A stretch of 64,000 nt of DNA. Origin: Brachypodium distachyon. Lineage: Eukaryota; Streptophyta; Magnoliopsida; Poales; Poaceae. Shown here piece by piece: positions 10,815-19,889 of the stretch. The translations under genes and the position numbers were made by a program. Location: the NCBI RefSeq assembly GCF_000005505.3, contig NC_016131.3, positions 72,953,855 to 73,017,854 on the forward strand, given 5' to 3'. The notes beneath the pieces were generated by a model. The model saw nothing but the letters and a program-made list of their open reading frames with translations. It searched no databases and had not been told where the DNA came from. Each line of letters opens with the position of its first letter. The first letter of the stretch is position 1.

Positions 10815-11283
10815 GGACGGCGCGGCGGGAGGCCTCGGCGACGCGCTCCAGGGCCTGCTCGACGGCGTCGCGGCCGCCGATGAGGAGCCGCGCCACCACC
10901 TCCGGGTCGCGCTCGCCGCGGGCCTCCTCGAACTCGCGCCGCGCGTTGGCGCGCAGGGCCTCCCGCCACGGCACGCCGCGCTCGTCGGGCCACTCGAAGA
11001 GCCGCGCGGCGCGGAGGATGTCCCGGTACAGCGCCAGCGCCTCCCGCCGCGTGCTCGTCAGCCGCCGCCGCGCCAGGGCCTCCGCCGCGTCGTCGTCGAG
11101 GAGGGAGGAGGAGGAGGAGGGGCTCTTCTTGGAGAGGTGGCGGTCGAGGAGCTCGTCGATGGTGTCTGGCCCCTCGTGGATGGATCGGAGCTGCGCTGCC
11201 GCTGCCGCTGCCGGCGGGGGACCCCTCGTGGCGGCCAGGGCGCGGAGGAGCTCGGAGCCGCGGGCGCGTGTGGCCACGGCCAT
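10780..11283 (-). CDS. LYR-motif mitochondrial assembly protein (EMB1793-like)
   Basis: Single-exon gene of 167 residues. The start at 11283 sits in a perfect context (ccaccATGgc); the in-frame ATG at 11388 is in a weaker one. A Complex1_LYR domain is visible with LYR at 85-87 and the downstream Phe at 96, followed by helical Arg/Glu-rich sequence (GERDPEVVARLLIGGRDAVEQAL). LYR proteins are small mitochondrial matrix factors that bind acyl carrier protein and help Fe-S insertion or respiratory complex assembly. HEGPDTIDELLDRHL and RRRLTSTRREAL resemble Arabidopsis At1g76060 (EMB1793) as I remember it. A tandem duplication crosses the stop codon, so the present C-terminus (RRGGA) may be recent. 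Confidence 0.85.
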   Translation of the reverse strand: MAVATRARGSELLRALAATRGPPPAAAAAAQLRSIHEGPDTIDELLDRHLSKKSPSSSSSLLDDDAAEALARRRLTSTRREALALYRDILRAARLFEWPDERGVPWREALRANARREFEEARGERDPEVVARLLIGGRDAVEQALERVAEASRRAVQAEEAKRRGGA

Positions 11284-11783
11284 GGTGGTCTGTTGCGGTG
11301 TGGCTGGGTCGGGGTCGTGACTTCGTGTTCGATTTGGGGTTTGCTTTAGGGTCGTCGGTTCACTGGGTTCGGCTTGTTGGGTTGCCACTTGCCAGCGTAT
11401 GGGTAAAAATACCGTATGGCAATTCGTTCAAGAACTCAAGAATTCTGCCTGATCTGAGCAGTTTGGATCTGATGGCCTGATGGGCATCACTCAAATCTGA
11501 AGCAAGCTAAGAATCAGAACCCTGGACAAACATGATACTCTTCTCTGCGTCCCAAATTAACCGTGAATCTTAGACAAATCCACATCAGTTAGGGAGTACT
11601 AAATCAGAATCTCAAAAGGAAAGCTCGATGAATCATAAATATTCACATCAAATTCCATCCTAGCGACAAGTTTATTGCAGCAAACGGACCAAGATTTACA
11701 TACATGTGCACACGTTTTTACAGGCACCAATTACAGTGGAACACTTGCACAAACAAGTCGAAGCACCGGGCCTTGAGCCTTGA
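11284..11783. other. Intergenic, LYR promoter and 3' UTR of next minus gene
   Basis: No gene. A degenerate MITE-like piece (TACTCTTCTCTGCGTCCC near 11533, GGGAGTA near 11593) may be an old Stowaway remnant; too diverged to define. Confidence 0.3.
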
Positions 11784-12224
11784 CTAGGCGGAGGCAGCCT
11801 CGGCAGAACTGGCCGCGCCGCCGCCGGCGATGGGCGTGACGGCCTTGATCTTGAACCGGTACCTGGGCCGGCGAGGCACGACCTGGCTAGGGCCCATCCC
11901 GAACTGCCCGGTGCCTTCCATGACCGGCGGCCCGTCGTCGTAGACGTGGCCGAGGAGGCGGCCGCAGGCGTCGCAGCTGATCCGGGTGCGCTTCCGCTGG
12001 ATGCCCCAGTAGTCGAGCGTCTCGAAGAAGGGGCGGATCCTGTCCTCCGCCGCCAACCGGAGCCGCGACTCGTCCGCCCACGAGAAGGACAGCGTGCCCT
12101 TGTTCCCGGCCTCGAAGTAGACCCCCGCCGGGTACAGGTGCGCCGAGGACAGGTTCAGGTCGGCTCCGCACGCCGCGCAGCCGTAGGAAGTGGTCGCCGG
12201 AGCCGGAGCCGGAGCCTGGGCCAT
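11784..12224 (-). CDS. At4g08330-like small zinc-ribbon protein, function unknown
   Basis: Single exon, 146 residues, start in context tccATGg. Two Cys pairs (C16/C19 in YGCAACG and C84/C87 in CDACG) suggest a zinc ribbon. The blocks ADLNLSSAHLYP, LSFSWADESR and a YWGIQRKRTRISC core match the plant family of the uncharacterised Arabidopsis protein At4g08330, which is annotated as chloroplastic. The N-terminus is short and Ala/Pro-rich with no obvious transit peptide. The C-terminus is Ala-rich low complexity. Its biochemical role is not known. It lies on the same strand as the LYR gene, 500 bp downstream of that gene's start. Confidence 0.82.
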   Translation of the reverse strand: MAQAPAPAPATTSYGCAACGADLNLSSAHLYPAGVYFEAGNKGTLSFSWADESRLRLAAEDRIRPFFETLDYWGIQRKRTRISCDACGRLLGHVYDDGPPVMEGTGQFGMGPSQVVPRRPRYRFKIKAVTPIAGGGAASSAEAASA

Positions 12225-13059
12225 GGATTCTGATGATCTGATCGCGGCCGTGGGGGAATTTTCTCGTACGGGCTCTGTAATCTGTTCGCGTCGTGGTCGG
12301 TTTGGGGGATTTCTGGGTGGTGGGAAGGTAGTTTGGGTGTAGGATTTGGTGCTGCTGCAGCTGCCGCGTTGCGGCGTTGGACCGGCAATTCGAGAAGCTT
12401 CTATTCTATCCGGTGGTCAGAAGTCAACCAGGACAGCTGCTTCAATCTGGAGTATATGGTATCATCGGCGTATCTGGTCGATAGCCAAAACCAATTCGTT
12501 TTAGTACAACAATTCTTTTTTGTCCAAGATCAGAATTTTCGTTTTTCTTTTTCTGTGTGTTGAAAAAGAGAGACAAGTTAGTGCTTAGTCTTTCGTTCTT
12601 TTTAGAACATCAAAATTTTGTTTCACTTAGGATGGGCGATCACATACTAGTACAAGACAGGACATGAACATCCAAGCGTACGTCTTTTTCAGTTTTTCCT
12701 TGAATATTTGTTTTAGCCTGTCGTTGATTTCTGAAACGCATGTTCTCAAAGTCATTTCGCCTCTCTATTCTAGCTTCTCCGTGGAATAAAACAATTTTGT
12801 GTGAAGTTTATGCCAGTCCAATTGAGTTGATCGGACCTGCGCGCACCGTTTAGCGTTTCTTCTACGTAACGAACGAGTCGTGCTCAATGCGCCGGATTCC
12901 TCAAGAATATAACAATTATGCTAACGGAACAGGCATTGCATGCGAGCAATGCGGCAGAAGCGGCTCCCATCAATCAAAGTTCCGCCGTGGAGCACAACGA
13001 ACGGTTGAGCAAGGAGAAGATGTTGGCTTCCAAGGAAGGAACAAAGGACCAGGCGCCTA
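12225..13059. other. Divergent promoter region between zinc-ribbon and PHT1 genes
   Basis: Carries the minus-strand promoter of the zinc-ribbon gene and the plus-strand promoter of the transporter. No gene of its own was recognised. Confidence 0.4.
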
Positions 13060-13067
13060 GAATATTC
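13060..13067 (+). promoter_or_regulatory. P1BS element (PHR1 binding site)
   Basis: GAATATTC fits the P1BS consensus GNATATNC exactly and lies 121 bp upstream of the transporter ATG. PHR1-type MYB factors bind this site in phosphate-starvation genes. One 8-mer can occur by chance; its place before a phosphate transporter is what supports it. Confidence 0.65.
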
Positions 13068-13188
13068 TCACCTGTCGATCTTATTCATAACAGACCGCGC
13101 CACCTGTGCCTTCTCCCTCAGTTCACTCCCATCGCAAAACCCAACCCAACATCTCCTGCGGATCGAGCTGTGCATCCGGGCGGCGGCA

Positions 13189-14758
13189 ATGGCGGGCGAC
13201 CAGGTCCACGTGCTGTCGGCGCTGGACAGCGCCAAGACGCAGTGGTACCACTTCACGGCGATCGTGGTGGCCGGGATGGGCTTCTTCACGGACGCCTACG
13301 ACCTCTTCTGCATCTCCCTCGTCACCAAGCTCATCGGCCGCATCTACTACACCGTCGAGGGCTCGCCGCGCCCGGGCAACGCTCCCGCCGGCCGTCTCGG
13401 CCGCCGTGAACGGGGTCGCCTTCGTGGGCACGCTCTCGGGCCAGCTCTTCTTCGGCTGGCTCGGAGACAAGGCCGGCCGGAAGAGCGTCTACGGCATGAC
13501 GCTGCTCCTCATGGTGCTCTGCTCCGTGGCCTCCGGGCTCTCCTTCGGGCATTCCCCTACAAGCGTCATGGCCACGCTCTGCTTCTTCCGCTTCTGGCTC
13601 GGCTTCGGCATCGGCGGCGACTACCCGCTGTCCGCCACCATCATGTCCGAGTACGCCAACAAGAAGACCCGGGGCGCCTTCATCGCCGCGGTCTTCGCGA
13701 TGCAGGGCTTCGGCATCCTGGCGGGCGGCGCCGTGGCCATCGGTGTCACGGCGCTGTTCCAGAGCGCGTTCCCGGCGCCGACGTACGCAGACAACCCGGG
13801 CGCGTCCACGCCGCCCGAGGCCGACTACGTGTGGCGCATCGTGCTCATGGCCGGCGCGGTGCCCGCCGCGCTCACCTTCTACTGGCGGATGAAGATGCCG
13901 GAGACGGCGCGGTACACGGCGCTCATCGCCAAGAACGCGCACCGCGCCGCGGCCGACATGTCCAAGGTGCTACACGTGGACATCGTCCCCACCGATCTGG
14001 AGCAGGCGGCCGGCAGCAACAAGCCAGCTCCGTCGTTCGGGCTCTTCTCGTGCGAGTTCGCGCGGCGGCACGGGCTGCACCTGGTGGGCACGGCGTCGAC
14101 GTGGCTGCTCCTGGACGTCGCCTACTACTCGCAGAACCTGTTCCAGAAGGACATCTTCAGCGCCATCGGCTGGATCCCGGCGGCGGCCACCATGAGCGCG
14201 CTGGGGGAGCTCTACCACATCGCGCGCGCGCAGTCCCTGATCGCGCTCTGCGGCACGGTGCCGGGGTACTGGTTCACGGTGGCCTTCATCGACTCCGTGG
14301 GCCGGTTCAAGATCCAGGCGGCCGGATTCTTCATGATGACTTGCTTCATGCTGGGCCTGGCAGTGCCCTACGAGTACTGGACGGCCCAGGGCCACCAGGC
14401 CGGGTTCGTGGCCATGTACGCGCTCACTTTCTTCTTCGCCAACTTCGGGCCCAATGCGACGACGTTCATCGTGCCGGCGGAGATTTACCCGGCAAGGCTG
14501 CGGGCTACCTGCCATGGGATCTCGGCGGCGTCCGGGAAGGTGGGCGCCATCATCGGCTCGTTTGGGTTTTTGTACCTGGCCCAGAGCCCGGACCCGGCCA
14601 AGACGGCCCATGGGTACCTGCCTGGCATTGGCGTGCGCAACTCGCTCTTCGTGCTCGCAGGGTGCAGCTTGCTTGGGTTCATGCTCACATTCCTCGTGCC
14701 GGAGCCCAAGGGCAAATCGCTTGAGGAGATGTCACGGGAGACTGAGCCCGAGCACTGA
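13189..14758 (+). CDS. PHT1: PHT1-family H+/phosphate symporter with 1-bp frameshift
   Basis: Intronless, 522 residues if the shift is ignored. The start [16 protein letters not shown] and the Pht1 signature [13 protein letters not shown] are clear, and 12 membrane segments of the major facilitator fold can be followed to the end [11 protein letters not shown]. The family imports phosphate across the plasma membrane. At 13378-13379 one extra A (GGGCAACG) moves the reading frame: residues 1-64 are in one frame and everything from [12 protein letters not shown] onward is in another. Nothing else in the gene is damaged, so it is either a very young pseudogene or a base error. Read literally, the first frame has no intact downstream transporter. 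The orthologue is probably rice PHT1;7 from neighbouring genes (memory, unverified). Confidence 0.88.
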
Positions 14759-15207
14759 TCCTTACATGAAGGGTCATCTAGGTCTCTCGCCCTTAGGTAT
14801 TGATCTGCAAGTGTTTTTGCTTGAATTAATCAACTATGGATGTTTATGTTCTCTTCTTCTAGGTCTAACAGTTAGACTAGGGGGACGATGAGATAAATTG
14901 CAATTGTCCTTTGTAGAAATCAGAGTCGAGTAGTTCAGTGGTTGGCGTCAATTTTGTTACTGGTTGTTACTCACTTCTAAGAATTTATAAGCAACTGCTC
15001 AAAAGTATTTTCGAGGAATTTGCTTAGCTTTCATGTGTTTTATTCTCTCAACCGTCCCAGGCCTCCCAATTGCAGCTCTCATTTATAGTAAGATTCTCCG
15101 ATCTACTGCAACTTTATGTTAAGTTAGTACCAAATCTGAAACAGTTATTATGAATCGGAGAGAGTAACAAATAATACGAAGAATAAAAATTAGACTAGGT
15201 GCCCCCT
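14759..15207. other. 3' region of the transporter gene
   Basis: AT-rich 3' UTR and spacer; contains the MITE remnant at 15091-15164. Confidence 0.4.
15091..15164. mobile_element. Degenerate Stowaway MITE
   Basis: The right end is the inverse of CTCTCTCCGATTCATAATAA and the left end reads ATTCTCCGATCTACTG. TA is on both sides (15089-15090, 15165-15166). The 74-bp length and weak inverted repeat suggest an old copy. Confidence 0.5.
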
Positions 15208-15213
15208 TATAAA
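15208..15213 (+). promoter_or_regulatory. TATA box of the small membrane-protein gene
   Basis: TATAAA lies 117 bp before the ATG at 15330, after the transporter gene has ended. It supports a separate transcription unit for the small gene that follows. Confidence 0.5.
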
Positions 15214-15329
15214 CATCTAGCGAGTGCAATATTCGTAGTAAGCAGCATCAACTATAGCTTCATCTTCCTTCCGTCCTCCTCCTCCTTCTCCTCCTCCTCC
15301 TCCTCTTAACCAGCTAGCATCCACTTGGT

Positions 15330-15594
15330 ATGGCTCGACTGCCCCCACCGCGGCTATCCTCCTCGCCACCGCCCCCGCTGCCGCCGTGGCCCCGGACGCG
15401 GCGGCCGCCGCCGGCACGGATATGAGGCTGCACAGTCCGCCTCCGCCAGACAACCTCCCCCCCCCCCCCCCCCCCCCGGCATGATAGCAGTGCTCGCTAT
15501 CATGGCGGCGGGCGTCGCCATCACCATCGCGGTGCTCGCAGTGTGCTTCTGCTGCTTCCGCGACAGCCACGACCGCAGCGTCCCTTCCGCGTAA
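15330..15594 (+). pseudogene. Small signal-peptide/transmembrane protein, broken in two C-runs
   Basis: The ATG at 15330 opens a frame that stops within about 30 codons. A second frame holds a hydrophobic leader (TAAILLATAPAAAVA) and a PPPPDN stretch. A third holds a membrane helix (MIAVLAIMAAGVAITIAVLA) followed by CFCCFRDSHDRS and a stop at 15592-15594. The shifts fall at a five-C run (15341-15345) and at a 21-C run (15457-15477), each equal to one missing C. The implied product is signal peptide, Pro-rich linker, single membrane helix and Cys tail, about 87 residues. This layout matches the intact gene at 16476. I recognise no family. Either C-run may be a base-call or assembly error, in which case the gene is intact. 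Confidence 0.45.
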
Positions 15595-16396
15595 ACCTCC
15601 TTGCCTGACCTCTGTTGTTCTCTGTTTCTTCTAGACTTGTACGCGGGCACACTCGATGAAGTGGAGTACTGTAATGATTAGCGGTTTTGCTAGATCTCAG
15701 TTGACAATTTCTCAGTTGACGAGATTAGGTCGTTGATCGATCTGTTTTTTGTTTTTTTGTTCGAGTAAATTGGCCGATCTGTTTTTTTCGATTTGAAAAC
15801 CTGGGCTGTGTTGATGGGCTGGCTTTTTTTTTCCAATTGTTTTCTTTTATGGGCTGATTTTTATTTTATGGGTTTTCTTATTTGTTCTGACATGGCTCAC
15901 GTACTTAGCGGTTGTACATTTTCTTTCCTTTTTCTTTCAAACTAAGCGACGCTTGCTTTTCATTAATTACAACTGTAATAATTTGATGGCGTATAGATCA
16001 ATCAACACATTTATCAAGTATCGCCCCATCTACAACTGAACCAATTTCCATCATCTCATTCGTTCTGTTTGTAGAGCAATGGAGTCAATCAGCATCTTGC
16101 AAAAATTAGAATGCGTGATTGTACAAAGGATTGAGTGATTGCCATACGCCCACAAACTGATGCCATTTCGGTGCTCTGGCCAGCAGTAAGATCAGCAATG
16201 CTTTGTTGTTACGTCTATTAGCTACATTTTCATCGGATGGATGGTTTGATGAGAATCAATAAAGCAGCTCCCATTTCGACAAACAAAGAGAAGAGATGGA
16301 TGAGAGCGCAATTAGTCGGTAATGCTAGCTGACAAGGTGAACCGATAGCACTGCTAATGACAGAATTGGCAAATGCAGTTGGGCAATGGACATACA
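15595..16396. other. Spacer between two small membrane-protein genes
   Basis: T-rich, AT-rich sequence; 3' UTR of the first gene and promoter of the second. No gene seen. Confidence 0.4.
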
Positions 16397-16402
16397 TATA
16401 TA
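16397..16402 (+). promoter_or_regulatory. TATA box of the 16476 gene
   Basis: TATATA within CATACATATATACC, 79 bp before the ATG at 16476. The distance suits a short 5' UTR of about 45-50 bases. Confidence 0.55.
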
Positions 16403-16475
16403 CCACCGTCAATCTTGAGCCAGATCGAGCCTCCATTGACACCGGCTTCAGCACGCTTAGCTTCTCTCAACTCCG

Positions 16476-16808
16476 ATGGAGAAGAAAGCATCGATTCCCC
16501 CCCTGCTCCTCCTCCTCCTCGCCGTCGGGGGCTTCCTCGGCGTCTGCTCCGGCCGTGTCATCAGCCCACTCCAACGCTCGCCGCCGACGAACGCGCCCCC
16601 GCCGCGACGCGGCCTGCCCCCAGCCGCCATTGCGGCGATCGCCGTCGGGGGCTTCGTCGTCGTCGTCGTCGTCGCAGTGGTGGCGTGCTGCTGCTGCCGC
16701 CGCCGCCTTCGAGCTGTCCGCCCCGCCGACGCCGACCAGCCACACGGAGGTGGTCGTGAGCGTCACGCCTACGATGCTGCGGGGTGTGATTCCGGCTCAG
16801 TCGACTAA
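16476..16808 (+). CDS. Small type I membrane protein, Pro-rich with Cys tail, unknown
   Basis: 110 residues. A signal peptide is clear: MEKK, then a Leu-rich core, cut probably after VCSG at about 25. A Pro/Arg-rich segment (SPPTNAPPPRRGLPP) follows at about 35-50. One hydrophobic helix comes next (IAAIAVGGFVVVVVVAVVA, about 51-70), then CCCCRRR and a polar tail to residue 110. The order predicts a short outside part and a Cys/Arg inside tail, where the cysteines could be lipidated. I do not recognise a family; it is not CYSTM (Cys motif at the very end of the chain) and not an AG-peptide (those end in the hydrophobic stretch). The broken gene at 15330 has the same plan, so the two may be tandem paralogues. 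A TATA box precedes it. Expression evidence would decide whether it is real. Confidence 0.55.
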   Translation: MEKKASIPPLLLLLLAVGGFLGVCSGRVISPLQRSPPTNAPPPRRGLPPAAIAAIAVGGFVVVVVVAVVACCCCRRRLRAVRPADADQPHGGGRERHAYDAAGCDSGSVD

Positions 16809-19800
16809 TTTTCCTCTCTTCAGGTTCAGCAAATCCACTCGCTTGCAACGACTATGTTTTACCAGGTGCCATAGCTTCTGAAGGCACCTAGTCAGGTACT
16901 ACATGCTTGTGACAACACAAGTTACGCATCAAAATCGAAGCCATCACACCGGTTGTCTTTCATCAATTGTGTAGGTGGAATGCTTTCGTTTGATCTGGAT
17001 GTACTTACACGGGCTCTTTGTTTCGCTAGTTCTGCATGTCAGGTTCGGGGACCTGTACACAGTAAAAATCGAGATGCGTGACTGTACATACGTGCCTCAA
17101 AATAAGCTCATCAATACCGCGTTTGTGCCCGAGTAGCCTCATAAGAGCAGAGGCTGGTTTCTGTCTTCGTTTTGACGGAGGTTTTCTGCCTGCATACACA
17201 GGATATATACAGAAGATTGGTTGTCATGAGTGGGTCATTTCTTGTTATACTTATATGGGTAAGAGACCGGCAGACTTAACTCAAATATAACTCTTGATAC
17301 TCTAATCTCGTTCTTGCAGCATGGTTAACATCTCGTTCTTGCAGCATGGTTCACAGGATATATACAGTAGACCTGTACTCCTTTTTCCGAGCACATGAAA
17401 GTAATTGCAGATTTGGCAGCGGTTTCAATTTCTCCGTGTGTAGCTGGGAGAAGATCACGAAAGAAATGTTTGGTCTCAGCCCAGGTTGCAAATCAATTTC
17501 TTTTTTGTGCTGGAATGTTGCAAATCTATTTGGTGGTGTATAGCCATTTCAATGCGGCCTCTGAATTGATCTGGCTGCTCAAAGATAGTTAATACGGAGT
17601 TGATAGACAGTTGCAGTGCCTGCCCTATTTGTTGCAATATCTGTATGCGTGGCCTGCCAGGTAATTGTCTGAATATTAGACCAATGCAGTTATAAAAAAT
17701 GTATGTAAATGGAGAAAGTGGTGGGGAAAAGCGAACAATTATTTGTATGGTAGATAAATGATGCATATCGATCCTTGGAATACCATATCAAAGAATGCAT
17801 AGAAAAGGAAATAATATTTGGGTAAAACTAAAGATGGCAAGGGACATTCGGCAAACAATTGCACATGTTTTCGTGTTTGTTTTCATATCAGTTTAGTTAT
17901 CTCAATATTACTTCATTCAAAATATTTGGTATGAGGCCAGATGTTTCAAGTTGCTGAAACCTCTGTATTTATTTGTATTTTTTAGAGAATTGCAGAATTT
18001 TGTTTGCAAAAAATCAACATGTCTGCTCACAAACTGTTGGCAAGGTGGATACTGCACATGTCCTGTCGTTATTTAGCTTTTAGATCAATTACATGTAGAA
18101 AGTTTATCTATATCGACAATGAAAACAATGGTGGCTGGCCTATTCTGTTTGTATAAGCTTCTCTATGTCTCTGAATATAATGCAGTACGTGTTGTAGTGG
18201 GTGACAGTAAAAAAAGTTTGGAGTAAACAGAAAACAACAATAAAGAAAACCTTCATGCAATAAAGATTGAAGGGGTGTGTGCATACCGTAAACCCTTAAT
18301 CGGGTTATTTTTTTGTCTATAATTAGTGTTGTGAAAACGGTTATATCTAACAGTATGATATGTGCTTATTTTAGCTACCCTTGAGTATCTTCACTTTATT
18401 GCCTTGTGCCAACAATGAACAATGTGTTGATTCGTGGTATATGTTAAAGGACTTGAAATCAACATAAGAAATATGAGCTCTTTTATAGTGATTGTCGAGT
18501 ACTTTTCAGTACTCCCGTCGGAATTAATTATGTCCGTTGATCGATACTCAGGGGCTGTTTATTTCCCTGGGCCGCAACTGACCCGTCCCTCTCCAATGGC
18601 CTCACCGGCCTTGCCCGCCCTGCTCCGGCTTCTCCGCACGGCTCCGCTCCCCTGTGAACTCCCTCGACCCATGCCCTCGCAGCAGTCGCCATCAACTTTC
18701 AGGCCACCCCTGCCATCGTACTCCAGGAGCAAATTTCAGGCCGCTCTTTGCTGTTGGTGTTCAGCTTTTGCTTGTGATTCTTGCAGTGGAGAAACAATGT
18801 ATCGATTGCATTGTGACTATTAGTTAATGGATTGCAGTCTGTTGGATTCAGAATAGAAGATATTTGCTAATCTTAGTACAAGTATGTGAATTCCGAATAG
18901 AAGATCTTGCTAATCTTAGTACAATTATTCTCATTAAGTGATATTACATCTACACCATGATTTAATCAATTGCCGAACTAAATTGCAGTCCATTTCTCCA
19001 ACTGAACTAGCTACTACGACAATAGCTTTAAGAACTCGTAACAATATCTCTGTTCTGATTTCAAATCCTAATTTTCTCCTTAGTTAAATGTCAACGGAAT
19101 CGCACGTAGTTCTGTATCGTTAACAGTTAATTGAATTCAGTATGTATTGCTCTCTGATCTCCAACACCATAATTAGCTAACTGAATGAGCATCCAAGTTT
19201 TCTCCCGTCAAGGAGCCTTGGGGTAGGAACTTTGTGGGCAGCAGAACGAGGGGGAGAGGAGCTAGCCAGCGGCGCGGGTGGTCGCAGGGGGAGCCGGTGG
19301 CGCGGGGTGGATTAGATCGTCGTAGTGTGGGCAGAGGGGCCTGGAGACGGCCAGCACCCTTTCCTGCGGTGGCGGCGGCGGCTGGTGAAGCCAACAGTCC
19401 TCCGCCGAGCGCCCCTATTTCTCTCTGTCTGTTCCCGTGAGTGCGCTTGTTCTGAGGCCACAAAGAGCAGCTGCCATCGGATTAGAACGGAGGACGGATA
19501 CTAGGGGGCAAATATTCACTAAATCCTTTTAGTTAAAAAGTAAATCGATAATTTTGGTACTTTTCAGGACTTTTGTTTTAGTACTTTCCGGTACCTCCTA
19601 TTTCTCCACCGTTGGATCAACTAGGTTGAACGGCTCCTAAAATTGCCAACCATTGTAAAACTTGTAAAAAATATACTGCCTCACAGTAAGTACAAGGATT
19701 TTGCTTGTCACGTACATGCTCCATAATTAGGTCGGTTTAAGTTTGTGGGAAGCATTTTTGTTGCAAAGTGGGATTCTTGGTATAGAGTATGTAAACAAGT

Positions 19801-19889
19801 GAATATCCTCTTCATAGCTTGTTCACATCCACATGATTTTATTAAGAAACTAATAATTTTGTGAGGCGAAGCTCAAACATTATCATGTC
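16809..19889. other. 3 kb gene-free stretch
   Basis: AT-rich with short repeats. A 29-bp-period duplication around 17302-17350 repeats ATCTCGTTCTTGCAGCATGG, and ACAGGATATATACAG occurs twice nearby. GC-rich islands at 18555-18740 and 19200-19440 have open frames on both strands without recognisable protein. GGGGCTGTTTATTTCCC at 18551 looks like a DNA-transposon end, but no partner was found. Confidence 0.35.

Noticed and set aside
12918..13409. Open frame before and into the PHT1 gene
   Set aside because: The coding part is a shadow of the transporter in another frame; the upstream part is 5' UTR and promoter containing the P1BS site.
18551..18740. hAT MITE starting GGGGCTGTTTATTT
   Set aside because: No inverse end or 8-bp duplication was found downstream.
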